In this document: piece after piece, positions 11,388 to 23,672 of the stretch
Position numbering within the stretch: the first letter of the stretch is position 1
How the letters are laid out: every line of letters starts with the position of its first letter
Origin: Chiua virens
Lineage: Eukaryota; Basidiomycota; Agaricomycetes; Boletales; Boletaceae
Length of the DNA: 64,000 bases
Reading direction: 5' to 3'
NCBI GenBank assembly: GCA_019787685.1
Contig: JAHNUO010000002.1
Coordinates: forward strand, 2,819,687-2,883,686
Position numbers and translations under genes: made by a program
The notes under the pieces: model-generated
The model's database searches: none
Told to the model about the DNA's origin: nothing
What the model saw: the letters and a program-made list of their open reading frames with translations, nothing else

Positions 11388-11600
11388 GGGCGAGGAACTG
11401 CAGGCGATCTAGAGACAATGATGAAACGAAAATAAGAGCAGAAGAAATGATTTGGGTTGATCAGAAGCACCACAGGAGATCAGGCCTCAGGAATGGTGAC
11501 GAAGTAAAAACGAGAGCAGAGGGAGTGATTTGAGCGAGGGACTGCAGGTGATCAGAAACGACGACGAAGCGAAAACAAAAATGGCGGAACTGATTTGGGT
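11388..11600. repeat. Imperfect tandem repeat, about 141-bp period
   Basis: The phrase GCGAGG(A/G)ACTGCAGG(C/T)GATC occurs at about 11390 and again at about 11533. GATTTGGGT occurs near 11450 and again near 11591. Between them both units carry purine-rich GAAAACGA/GAGCAGA blocks, suggesting an old duplication. It lies just downstream of the unrecognised minus-strand gene. Confidence 0.4.
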
Positions 11601-11681
11601 GAGTCTCATTTCCGTCTAAATACAGACGCAATCCGCAATAAAGTGTTCCAAAGATCAGTTAAGTAGTAAATAAATTCAACG

Positions 11682-12437
11682 TTACCTCTGCGTTGTGAAG
11701 TAGAGGGACGAGTAATAGGCCGGAGTCTGCCCCTCCACTGGCAACACGCGGGATATCAAAGTAGGTGGGATATGAGCCAACATAATCCTCCAATGCAAGG
11801 GGCTGAGGGAACCCCGCCGTGCAAGATGTTCAGGGCCTGTTCGTTGTACAGGATAGCAAACTCCCTAGAATAATTTGGTGAACGATCAAAGACAACGCCG
11901 AGATACACTCACTTGGTTCCGGGGGTTCTGATGATCCTTATAGAAGTCGGTAGCTGGAGCTCGACGACGTGAAGGGTCTTCAGCGGACGGGTAACTTACT
12001 TTCCTCAAAGTCTTTCTGTGTCGAATGCGTTGTCTGGGCTCCCACAATGAAAATTAGATGGTCATGAAGCCACGACTTGTATATATGCGCTTCTTTTCGT
12101 GCATACATATATTCAACGATACGCTGAGGGTCGAAAATTACTCACCAGTATGAGATGAGTAGCATCCGGAACGCGTGGGCAGGTTCGTATAGGAGGTACT
12201 GACCCAAGAAAGGCTGTGGAAGAGCGAGATGGAGATTATTTACGAGCGTGGAGGCCGCCTTGGAGTTCTATTAGTAAAGCACCAGCGGGTCAAAAGATAA
12301 TGATTCAGTTGCGTGGCGAGTAGTTGAGACAAACCTGGCAGCGAATGAATGTGCAGGTACCGCCCTTGGAAAAGGTGTTCGATGTGGGACAGTGGGATGG
12401 CAAGAGGAGAGTCGCCATCAGCCAAGGAGTCAGACAT
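11682..12437 (-). CDS. Unrecognised spliced gene (hypothetical)
   Basis: I do not recognise the product. The first exon from ATG 12437 reads MSDSLADGDSPLAIPLSHIE and continues HLFQGRYLHIHSLP. A second block has ALPQPFLGQYLLYEPAHAFR before a GTGAGT donor. The last exons are open through SAEDPSRRRAPATDFYKDHQ and then RIMLAHIPPTLISRVLPVEG, ending YYSSLYFTTQR-stop at 11682-11684. Introns with GTGAGT donors and TTCTAG acceptors support splicing, but I could not join exons 1 and 2 in frame with certainty, so the model is incomplete. It is divergent from SEC27 with about 600 bp between the starts. Confidence 0.35.
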
Positions 12438-13032
12438 CACGAAAGATTCTTGCGCACCTTGCGAAGCGGTTAGATGCTCGTGTCCTGGAGGATGACATCG
12501 TGGGCATCGTGGACACTACTAGTGCCTTCGTCAGCAGAAATGTTGCGTGGTGCGAAGCTGCAATGTTTGCCTTCAGGTTAGAGGAGAAAGTTTGGAGAAA
12601 AGATTCATAATGAGCGCCCCATGAGCGACCAATTTTGTAGGCATGTAGGCATAGTGCACTACTGACATCATGATAGAGCTCGAGGTGTATTTAGAAACGT
12701 AGTGGACTCGGAACCTGGGGGAATGAAGTTGTAAAGGGGACACAAACGTGACTGCAAGGATTAAACGAGTTGGAGTTCCAAGAGCAACATGGCGCAGTCA
12801 CATCTAATGGACAAATATGCCCTGTGTATTGGCGTTACAATTGCAACGCGTCTTTGCACGTCGTTGTCGTCGACAGTGTGTAAGGCGTGGACGGCGAGAT
12901 AGTATAGTATCGGGCTTTGAATTGGACTTGAGATAGGCTTACCTGATATAGAATGTATTTCCCATCACGCACTGCGACGTGAAGCGTGGCACGTCCATAT
13001 CTCGCTCTTAAGCTTCATCCTCGCCTAGAACA
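12438..13032. other. Divergent promoter region
   Basis: 595 bp between the starts of a minus-strand gene and SEC27. It probably carries both promoters. Near the SEC27 start the sequence reads AGAACAATG. No TATA box or other element is distinct. Confidence 0.4.
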
Positions 13033-16000
13033 ATGTTGTTCGACGTATCCGTGAGTGCTTTAATGTGTGTTCATGGTGGAAACTAATATGATACTAGCGT
13101 AAACTATTCTCTCGATCCGACCGTGTCAAAGGCACTGACTTTCACCCTACCGAGCCCTGGCTACTGACTGGCCTTTACAACGGCTCTGTTAACATTTACA
13201 ACCACGAGACAGGTGCCTTAGTGAAGACGTTCGAGGTGTCCAACGTTCCCGTTCGCTGTGTCAAGTTCATTCCGCGCAAAAACTGGTTCGTCGCTGGTTC
13301 GGACGACTTTCAGCTTCGCGTCTTCAATTACAACACACACGAGAAAGTCATTTCGTTTGAGGCCCACCCGGATTATATCCGATGTCTTGCAGTCCATCCA
13401 ACGGCGAGTATCGTCTTGACAGGCAGTGACGACATGACCATCAAGGCTTGGGATTGGGATAAACAGTGGAAGTGCATTCAGGTCCGTCTTCTCGGTTCTT
13501 CATATGAACGATTTCATGTATATATGCGATGGTATCTAATGCTTTTCTTTTTTGATTTGATAGGCATACGAGGGCCACACTCACTACATCATGAACATCA
13601 CGTTTAACTCCAAAGACGCCAACACGTTTGCGTCTGCTTGTCTCGATCGGACAGTCAAGATGTGGTCCCTCGGTTCTGGGACTGCCAACTTCACGATGGA
13701 TGCTCACGACAAGGGGGTGAACTATGTCGATTTCTATCCTGGACCTGACAAGCCGTACCTCGTAACGACGGGCGACGACAAGACCATCAAGGTATGGGAC
13801 TACCTGAGCAAAAGCTGCGTCCAAACGATGGAAGGTCACACCAATAATCCCTCTTTCGCGGTCTTCCATCCCAATTTGCCAATTATCATCAGCGGGAGCG
13901 AAGATGGAACAATCAAGATCTGGAACAGCAACACGTATCGACTAGAAAATACGCTGAGCTATGCGTTGGAGCGGGCGTGGTGCGTGGCGCTGCGAAGAGA
14001 CGCGAACGAGGTCGCTGTCGGATTCGATGAGGGTGTCGTCGTCATCAAAGTGCGTGTATGCATGCGCAAAAATGTCGCCTTCTTGAACCATATTATTTAG
14101 CTTGGCCGGGATGAGCCATCGTTCAGTATGGATCCCACTGGAAAGCTCATCTATACGCGCAACCAAGTCGTTCTCTCGGGTAATTTGCAAAGTCTTTCAG
14201 ACGACGCGACTGCGGAAGGAAACCGCATCCCTCTCTCCATCAAAGAACTCGGCACGACAGAGATATTTGCGACGAATCTGATTCACTCCCCCAACGGACG
14301 GTTCGTAACGGTTGTCGGAGACGGCGAGTACATCATATACACGGCACTTGCATGGAGGAACAAGTCGTTTGGAAATGGTCTGTCGTTTGCTTGGGCAGGC
14401 GACTCAAATACGTACGCGGTATTGGAGAGTAAGTTGAAGTTGAAGGTTTACAAGAACTTCAAAGAGAGGGGTGGCGCAGGGATAAAAGGCTCCGGAAGCT
14501 GGTCGATCGATGGGGTACACGGTGGCCCGCTACTAGGTGCGCGAGGCAAAGGATTTGCTGTTTTTTGGGACTGGGAGAGTGGAGAGATTGTTAGACGGAT
14601 AGACGTCGACGCTAAAAATGTAGGATCTTCCTTCTTGCTATTCGGAGAGGCATTTACTGATAATATGTCCGAAGATCTATTGGTCAGGAACAGGATCCTT
14701 GGTAGCAATCACTTCTGATGAATCATTCTACATTCTGCGCTTCGACCGGGGTGCATATCAAGCAAAACTCGAGGAGGGCGTGGAGATTACGGATGAGGGT
14801 GTCGAAGAGGCTTTCGATGTTGTTTCTGAGGTCTCGGACAGGTGAGATTTCTTGCGATCGTGCTGGTAGCTCATCTCACATCACTCGCAGCGTCATGACG
14901 GCGAAATGGGTTGGGGATTGTTTCATATATACTACGGCGGGCAACCGAGTCAATTATTTTGTTGGCAACGAATCCTATACCATCAGCCCATCGGACATGT
15001 ATGTTGCATTCTCTTATATTATTTTATCCTAACTAATGTTGCGGTTCCAGCCCCTTGTACATTCTTGGCTACATACCAGCACACAACCGAGTGTACCTCT
15101 CGGACAAGGACATGAATATCTACAGCTATGCGCTGTCCTTGAGTGTGGTGGAGTACCAAACCGCGGTTCTCCGTAGCGACATGGATGCCGCTGCTGAGCT
15201 CTTGCCTACGTTACCTAAGGAACAACTGAACAAAGTTGCCCGGTTCCTCGAGGGTCGAGGTTAGTCAATCTTCCTGTGTCGTGAAATGTCATCGATCCAT
15301 GTGACATAATATCACAGACCTCAAGGAACTTGCGATGCAAATTACCAACGACCCAGACCACAAGTTTGATCTGTCGCTGCAGCTCGACGACCTCGACGCT
15401 GCCGTCGAAATTGCGCGCTCGGTACCCGAGAACGAAGCGGAGACCAAATGGAAGGCACTGGGAGACCGTGCATTGGCAGTATGGCGATTCGATCTCGCAC
15501 GGGAAGCGTTTGAGCGAGCGAACGACCTGAGTGCACTGATGCTCCTATTGCTTTCGACAGGCGACAGGGAGGGACTAGAACGACTTGCCACGACCGCTGG
15601 TGAGCTTTCTTGAGTTATTTTCATCACTCCTTACTGAGGGTGTTCTTCCCTTGTATGGGGATGTTGCAGAACAAAAGGGGGCCAATAATTTGGCATTTGC
15701 AACCTTTTTTCAGTTGGGGGATACGAAGGCATGTGTGGACCTACTTGTGAAGACGAACCGAGCCCCAGAAGCGGCGTTGTTCGCTCGAACGTATGCACCC
15801 AGGTGAGGAAGTCAACCGTGGTAACATGGATACTAAACGGATCTATGTCTTTTCTTCAAGTCTGGCACCGCAGGCAGTGGATGTGTGGCGAGGCGAGCTA
15901 CGGAGTAAAAACAAATCGAAAGTCGCTGTAGCTGTCGCACATCCTACTGAGAACAAGGAGCTGTTTGAGGAGGGGTGGGAAGAGACGCTGGGTCGCGAGG

Positions 16001-16050
16001 AAGAGTTACGATCGCTGCTAAATGGAGATGCAATCGAGGTGGCAAGTTGA
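13033..16050 (+). CDS. SEC27: Coatomer subunit beta-prime (COPI; SEC27/COPB2)
   Basis: Part of the COPI coat that drives Golgi-to-ER retrograde transport and binds dilysine cargo tails. Exon 1 is only MLFDVS (13033-13050). Exon 2 continues [20 protein letters not shown], then [19 protein letters not shown]. This starts the first of two WD40 propellers, with repeats such as [47 protein letters not shown] and [10 protein letters not shown] (residues about 10-300). The middle domain follows, with [15 protein letters not shown] and [11 protein letters not shown]. The alpha-solenoid then has [20 protein letters not shown] and [19 protein letters not shown]. It ends GDAIEVAS. Introns are 50-85 nt and frames join cleanly. 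The length (roughly 830-850 residues) fits the family. It is a housekeeping gene and an anchor for the window. Confidence 0.94.
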
Positions 16051-16609
16051 ACGTCCAAGATCGATATCGCTGGATGGTATTGCTGGCAAACTTGAGTAGT
16101 ACTGATACATGACCGCCCTTCTAGATCTGTTATTTTACGCCTTCAGTAGTACTTATGTCGTAGCAGTCTTTGCTTCGCAGAGAAGGCACGTCCCATGTAC
16201 CAAACTTGAGTGTCAGCCGTGTCCACGTTTAACCTGAACTTGAACGTTCGAACTTTGAAGACTCAGAGTCGGATCATTAGCCGGCGGGGGGTATGTACTT
16301 GTCAGTGGGAAAGTTCGACCCTGCAGGTTGGCGTTGCAGTGGATGCGATCAAGACTAATGATAGACGCGATCAACGAGGCGCGTTGTGAATCAGTGATCC
16401 ACAAAACTGCGTTCCGAGTCCCAGTGATCGATAATAATATCTTGTTTCAGCGGATGTGATCATGATAGGATGTGTGGTAGTATGTATTACGTGACTTGTC
16501 TCTGAATCGAGGTGGTTGACAAACCAATTGCCGTCGTTTCGTCGGCTTTTTCTTCAACTTCCCTTTGCTCGCCCGCTCTTTCCTTTCACGTTCGTTTATC
16601 GGCCTCTAA
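16051..16609. other. Spacer between SEC27 and the chitin synthase
   Basis: 560 bp. Its last 60 bases (about 16541-16605) are strongly pyrimidine-rich (CTTCCC, CTCTTTCC, TTTCACG), a common fungal core-promoter feature just before the chitin synthase ATG. Nothing else is supported. Confidence 0.45.
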
Positions 16610-19600
16610 ATGGCCTCCTCTCTCTCCAACCACGTCGTCAACACCGGCGACCTTCACTCCCTCGTATCCACCTCCCACTCCGCCACCATCTACCCCTCCG
16701 ACGACGCTGTCCTCGCCGTCCTCAACACCCGCTTTCGCTCTGATTTGCCCTACTCAAGAATTGGAACGACCCATCTCCTCGTCGTAAATCCTTACAAATC
16801 CCTAGCAAACGTCAACGACGTCAACGCCAGAGAATATGAAGAACGGTGCTACAAAGACACCAGTCTCCCTCTTCCCAGCTTGTCCCTCCTCCAACCTCAT
16901 CCCTACGAACTTGCCGCTCAGATTTACCTCCTCATGCGTCGCACGAGACAGTCCCAGTCCCTCATTACGCGGTATGTCACTTTCTCCGTTATCCCTCCCT
17001 TTCTCTCATATTCTGGTGTCCAGTGGTATCACCGGCTCCGGAAAAACATCCACGCTACGTCTCCTCGTAGACCAGGTGCTGCGGCTCTCTTCCCACTCCA
17101 AGAAAGAGCTTCGCATGGCGAGTCAAGTTAAAGCCCTTCACACCTTGCTCGACGCATTTGGAAACGCAAAGACCGTTTCAAATCCAAATGCTTCACGGCA
17201 CAACCGTTATCTCGAACTTCATTTCAACGACCGTGGTCGCATCGAATCAGCCAAAGTTCTCCCGTTCGCGTTAGACAAGTCCAGACTCGCTCGTCTCTCC
17301 CACGAGGAACGCACCTACCACATCTTTTACCAGTTCTTGGCTGGGGCCGCACCTCAGGAGCGTGACTACTTCCACCTCGAGGACCCTTCCGAATATGCTC
17401 TCTTGGCCTCCTCTGGTTGTTACCGTTTGCCCAGTGGGCCTTTCAGTGATGACGCTTTCGCAATGGAGGACGTGCGTGTTGCTATGCGCACACTCGGTTA
17501 CAAGCCGAAGCATCTGTCGTCCATTTTTACCATCCTCGTTGCTATTCTCCTCTTGAGCAACGTCCAATTCACAGAGGCCGATGCTAGGGATGTCTCCGCC
17601 TCCGTTTCCAACGCTCCAGTCCTTGAACGTGTTGCCCGCCTCCTTGGCATCGCCGCGGATGACCTTGGCCAAGCCTTGACGAATAAGACGAACTACGTTC
17701 GCAAGGAACTATATACTGTCCTTCTCAGCGTCGAACAGAGTGCGGCCCAACGTGATACGCTTATGCGCGATCTCTACGCCATTCTTTTCGCATATGTTGT
17801 CGAAACGGCCAACCACAAGATCGCTCCCCCAAATAGAGACGCCCTTCCCACCACCCAGCTCATTCTCTTCGATTGTCCTGGTTTCCAGACACGTGGTCCC
17901 GTGGGTACCGGCTCAATGATGGTTGCGGGAACCGCTCCGCTCATTTCCGCCCTCGGCCAAAATGGGTTTGATGAGTTCTGCATCAACTTCTCAGACGAGT
18001 TCGTGCAATCGTATGTCTTGCGCAACATATTCGAGGACAGCGTTGGTTACAACGGCCACATCGTTGGTGATGGGATCTCCCTTCCAATGATTGCTATCGT
18101 GGATAACTCGGCTTGCATTGAGCTCCTCCGTGGTTCCCAGCTCAGTGAACGTGCGACACGCAAGCCTGGCGGTATCCTTGGCAGCTTGAGCAAAGCATCC
18201 TCATCCTACAGGTCGGGAAAGGCGGGAGACAGAAAAGTGGAGGAACTTCATCAAGATCTCGTGTCCAGATATGGTGTGCATCCATCCTTTGTGGCGAGCC
18301 CTAGTCAAGGGGGCGAGAACGACAGGAACTTGTTTGGTATCAACCACTATAGCGGAGGCTGCACGTACGATATTTCGTCTTTCATTGAGAAGGACAGTGA
18401 CATCCTTGACTCGGCCTTCGTCACTCTGCTGCGTCACTCTTCGGATCCGTTCGTAGCAAAGTTGGTGTCTGGTCCCTCACTTGCCGCTGAGAAGCACTCG
18501 AAAGATGAAACATCCATTGTCCAAGCTCAAGTCTCGTCACGCCCACTTCGTCAGGTCACGCCCATCGCGTCCCCGGACGGCTCAGCTCCTATGCCCAACG
18601 AAGAACATCCACCCCTGGACTCCACCAAGATATACTCTGTCTCCACGCAATTCAACTACGCCCTCTCCGAGATATTCGCTTCATTTGATCGCACACGGCT
18701 ATGGACTATCTCCTGTATCCGCCCCAACGATTCCAACTCGCCCAACTCATTCGATAAGCGCCGCGTGAAGGCACAGATACGGTCATTCCTCATCCCTGAA
18801 ATCATCGCTCGTCGCAGTGTGGAATTCGTCACTGACTTGCAGCAGAGTGCGTTTTGCGAACGGTACGTACCAACAATGCGTGGTTCAGACGCGGAACGTA
18901 TCCGGCAATGCGCAGCTTCGAACGGATGGAAGGAGGGCACCGATTATGTTGTCGGTCATCGTTCGATCTGGTTGTCGTATAATGCATGGAAGGTGGTTGA
19001 AGATCCCGTTCGTGCGGCTGAGAAGGAGCAGAGGCGTTTGGTCCCCGCCGAAGCTGTCGAAGACGATGAAAGTGCCATTGGAGACGACGCAACGGAGTAT
19101 ACTCACACGGACACACATGGACACGACATGTTCGACAACGCGAGCCGCGATAATCTACTCATCGCTCGTGTGGGTAGCCATGGGTCGAGATACCGCGACC
19201 CGAACCAACAGATGCCGTACGGTGTAAGCGGATTACCCTCACCGAATATCCGCGGACCAGCATATACCGACCCAAAGGATGGTTGGGGGTCGGAATGGGA
19301 CAAGAAAGCAGCGAGCCCTAGTAGTTCGACCCCCTACTTGTCCAAGGAAGCTATGGTCGCTGCCAATTCAGCACCTACTGCTGTCGAGGAAATACCAACG
19401 AGTAGGACACGGCGTTGGTGGTTATTCTTCGTCTGGATGTTAACTGGTATAATCCCTTCGTTCGTGCTGCATTATGTCGGACGGATGAAGCGCCCAGACG
19501 TCCGCCTTGCCTGGCGCGAAAAAGTGGCCATATGTTTTTTGATCCTTATCATGAACTCGGTCGTAATCTTTTATATTGTTGAATTTGGTCGACTTCTTTG

Positions 19601-22600
19601 CCCCAACTTCGACAAGGTGTGGGACTCGAATGAGGTCTCGCAACATACTGGGACCACGGACTGGTGGGTATCGGTCCGAGGGTCGGTGTACGACCTTTCC
19701 AACTTTATCCATGGCGATCACAGCGATCTCACCGGTTTCCCCTCCAACTCGCCTGCGGACCTCCAAAATCTTGTAGGGCAGGATCTGACTGGGTACTTCC
19801 CTCCCCCCCTCACCGTGGTTTGTACGGGATTGGTTTCATCAACGTCGTTGGAGCTCACCCCAAAGAATTTCACCGCGGTCGTACCGAACGCAATGCACAA
19901 ATCTGGTGCAAACCAACCGCTACAGAACACGGCGTTGGATAGCACGAACTGGTACTCATCAACGTTCCTCCCGAAGATGAACGGGTACAGCAAAGGAGCA
20001 TTGGTATGGAGTCCCAGTGACATTTATTCGCAGGCGATGGATACGAATATTCAGAGGTAAATGATAGGAAACGATTTAGTTGCGGCTTAGCTCATATGCA
20101 TCCAAACAGAATTTGGGCCATCTGGGACGGTGGCGTCTACGATTTGTCTGACTACGTTCACACACTCTCGCTCAATTCAGGCACTACGTCGGGCTATCAA
20201 TTCCTCGACACGGGCATCACCGAGGTGTTCAAGCAACAAGCTGGTCAAGATATTTCCAAGAACCTAAACAAGGTCATTGCAGGTCTCGACCAGCAGAACG
20301 CGACAGCGAATGTGGATTGCCTCAAAAATATGTTTTACATTGGTGAGGTTGACTTTCGGAAGACAGCCCGTTGCACGGTGCAGAGTTATCTTTTGCTCGT
20401 CTTCACCGGCATTTTGTGTGCGTCGATCGCACTTAAGTGTAAGTCATGCATATGCTAGCCCTAAGAGATGCTCACATCCACTACAGTTCTTTCTGCGCTC
20501 CAGCTGACTGGAAAGCGCTCTCCTGAGATGCAGGACAAGTTTATCCTATGCCAAATCCCATGTTATACCGAGGGCGAAGACTCCCTCCGACGAACGATTG
20601 ACTCGCTTGCGGCCCTCAAGTATGACGATAAACGCAAACTGCTCTTCATCATCTGCGACGGCAATATCATTGGCAGCGGGAACGATCGAACAACACCAAG
20701 AATCGTGTTGGATATATTGGGTATCGATCCAAAGGTTGACCCCGAGCCCTTGATGTTCCGATCGATCGGCGAAGGTTCAAGGCAGATCAACTACGGCAAG
20801 GTGTACTCAGGGTTATACGAGTTCGAGGGACACGTCGTTCCGTGAGTACAACGCGTTTTGTTGATGTACGTTGTGGCTGCTCACGTCTCGGTCTTTTACA
20901 GCTACATGGTCGTTGTCAAAGTCGGTAAACCTACGGAGCGATCCAAGCCTGGTAATCGTGGCAAACGAGACAGCCAGATCTTGCTGATGCACTACCTTAA
21001 CCGAGTGCACTTCGATGCGCCTATGTCGCCGCTAGAACTGGAAATCTTTCACCAAATGCGCAACGTGATTGGGATTGATCCGACGTTCTACGAGTACCTC
21101 TTTACAGTGGATGCGGACACGGTTCGTCCTTTCTATCTGCGTGCAGTAAAAGAAGAAGCTAACATCAGTATAGACGGTCACGCCTGAGTCCCTTAATCGT
21201 TTGGTCGCGTCAGCTGCGGACGACTCAAGTATCATCGGTATCTGCGGTGAAACAAAGCTGACCAACGAAGAAGGCTCGTGGTGGACAATGATCCAGGTCT
21301 ACGAGTACTACATCTCTCACCACCTGTCCAAAGCGTTTGAGTCTCTCTTTGGTTCAGTTTCATGTTTGCCCGGGTGTTTCTCGCTCTATCGTATTCGCAC
21401 GGCTGACAAGGGTCGCCCGATCATCATTTCCAACCGGATCATTGACGAGTATGCGGAATGCAATGTCGATACGCTCCACAAGAAGAACCTCTTCTCGCTC
21501 GGTGAAGATCGTTTCCTTACAACACTCCTCATGAAACACTTCCCTACCTATAAGACGAAATTCATCCCCCATGCGGTGGCACATACGATGGCCCCAGAAT
21601 CGTGGCGCATCTTATTTTCTCAACGCCGTCGATGGATCAATTCGACTGTTCACAACCTGCTCGAACTGGTGGTCTTGGCTGAGCTGTGCGGCTTTTGCTG
21701 TTTCTCGATGAGATTCTTCGTATTCCTCGATCTACTGGGAACTATCGTACGTAATTTTGCTTTGTGCGTAGCTTAATGCTGAAGCTGCCTTCGTAGATTC
21801 TTCCGGCCACTGTCGTTTATGTGAGTCGAGCCGATATAAAGAACGTTGCCGGTGTGCTAACGCCGCACGATAGCTTGTATATTTGATTATTGCAGTTGCC
21901 ACTGGGTCTTCTTCACTGCCGATCATTTCCATTGTCATGTTGGCCGTCACGTATGGACTACAGGCGTTGATCTTCATCATTAAACGAGAGTTCATGCTCG
22001 TGGGTTGGATGGTTGTGTACCTCCTTTCGTGCGTTTCTCTTATCCCTTCGTTTACTCGTCACTGATAACTATTGGCATAAGATACCCGGTCTATAGTTTC
22101 TTCCTGCCAATCTACTCCTTCTGGTGCATGGACGATTTCTCGTGGGGAAACACACGTGTAGTGATTGGCGATGGAGGGAGCAAGAAGGTGGTCATGAATG
22201 ACGATGAGCGGTTCGATGAGTCGATGATCCCTCTCAAGAAGTTTACTGGTGAGTCTTTTATGGATTACCTGTGGTTGGTCACCCATGTCCCCGTCACCCT
22301 GCAGAGTATGAAGCGGAAACATGGGAGGGTGTCTCACATCAGTCAGATGAAACGGGCGTCAGCAAGATTCGATCGCAGCCACGATTCCCGCCATCCCGCC
22401 AGGGCTCGCCACACCCGTCGAACGGAGGTGATTATTACCGGGATACAAACGCGGTGAATAATTCGACGGTAAACTTCCGGGGGACGCCATCACACCATAG
22501 TCACGCCGGTTCTCGCCAAGGTTCCATGTATGAGGGTCGTCAACCTGCCATGTCCCAGTTCGGATTACCTCCTATGCCAATCGTGCCGTTTGCGACTGGA

Positions 22601-23092
22601 CCTGGTAGTGCGGTAGGGTCCGACTATGGTGGGATGATGGGGATGATGGCGCCGCTCGGGTATCAACACTCAGGGAGCGTATACGGGATGATGGATCCCC
22701 GGGCGACCATGATGACCATGGGAGGTATGAATATGTTCACCGGAAATGGGTCGCAAACAGGAGGATTCGGTATGCAACCAACGGGCCCAATGGGTGGTGA
22801 CCCACGGATATCGGCGTTGTCAATGGCAACGACCGTGAATGCCTTCGCGGGGCCAAGTATGAACCCAAATCCGACGGATGAGGATGTGTTCAATGCATTA
22901 AGGAATTACCTGAGTACGCAGGATTTGATGACAGTGACGAAAAAGTAAGTCGTCTATTCTGTATTCATGTTTGCGATGCTCATCGAGTCTAGGACCGCAC
23001 GGGAAGCGATCATGGCCAAGTTCCCCAAAGCTGACTTGACGTCACGCAAGGACTTTATGAATGAATCGATCGACAAGATATTGTCACAGTGA
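16610..23092 (+). CDS. Chitin synthase with myosin motor-like domain (class V/VII type)
   Basis: A plasma-membrane enzyme that polymerises UDP-GlcNAc into cell-wall chitin. From ATG 16610 the myosin-like head has P-loop [10 protein letters not shown] (about residue 120; exon junction 16971/17024), switch I-like [10 protein letters not shown] and switch II-like FDCPGFQTR. Paired membrane helices follow ([20 protein letters not shown], about 19420), then a cytochrome-b5-like [20 protein letters not shown]. The catalytic domain (about 20500-21700) has [20 protein letters not shown], the Asp motif [23 protein letters not shown] and [12 protein letters not shown] (QxxRW). More helices lead to a Gly/Met-rich linker and a DEK C-terminal domain, [20 protein letters not shown] to [10 protein letters not shown]. 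At about 1,950 residues it is full length for the class. All core motifs look intact. Confidence 0.95.
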
Positions 23093-23672
23093 TAGAAGTG
23101 GTCCATGCATGGACCGATGCCATGAACAATCCTTTTGCGCGTTTCTGTTTGGCACTCGTTATCATTCACCCGTTATCGTTATTACTGAAGTACTCAGACT
23201 CCGGGCATCACCACCGTACGGCCCCTATGATACGTTAAACCCCACTGTATTCGGATTCCCCCGCATCTTGGAAGCACCTTTCTTTTCATCCTCGGACTTT
23301 TGTCTCTGAATTGATCAACCTAGCACCTAAGTAGCATGCCTCGAGTTAGGCTAGTAAAATCGTAAATTGAAAGTTACACTATCAATATTTCTATTACTCG
23401 CGTTCTTTGTGTCGTCGCGTTGGTGCGGTGCGGTTGAATCTGTGCTCGGTCCGAAGTGCACAGCCTCCGTACACACCTCCTGAGTCTGACGACTCGGCGC
23501 TTCATCGTTACACCGTCGCTGTAGTAAGTTGCAGCACTCCAAACACAACTGAAATACGATAAGGTTCCGCCGTCGTTCCTTCTCCCAACGCACATTCGAC
23601 TCGGAGTCCTTTCAGTTTGCGTTTCGTTGCCGCTACACCAACGCCGTTTCACCTTCAGTTTCAACTCTCATA
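23093..23672. other. Spacer before the Nudix gene
   Basis: 580 bp with the chitin synthase 3' end and the Nudix promoter. The last stretch (23570-23670) is rich in CGTCGTTCC/TTCTCCC pyrimidine blocks. No gene was seen. Confidence 0.4.

Larger units (their letters stand above)
9918..11681. other. Long intergenic stretch, no gene supported
   Basis: About 1.76 kb upstream of the GGPP synthase. It holds the GC palindrome at 10103-10123, the tandem-like purine-rich repeats near 11388-11600, and a short sequence (GACGTTAC, T run, GGAAGCGACG) that occurs twice, near 10258 and 10409. Frames up to 109 codons exist but show no family signal or splice-supported extension. Confidence 0.4.

Noticed and set aside
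17271..17672. 133-codon minus-strand frame inside the chitin synthase
   Set aside because: Shadow of the conserved + strand coding sequence.
22663..22893. Minus-strand frame antisense to the chitin synthase linker
   Set aside because: It mirrors the Gly/Met-rich linker codons; no independent evidence.
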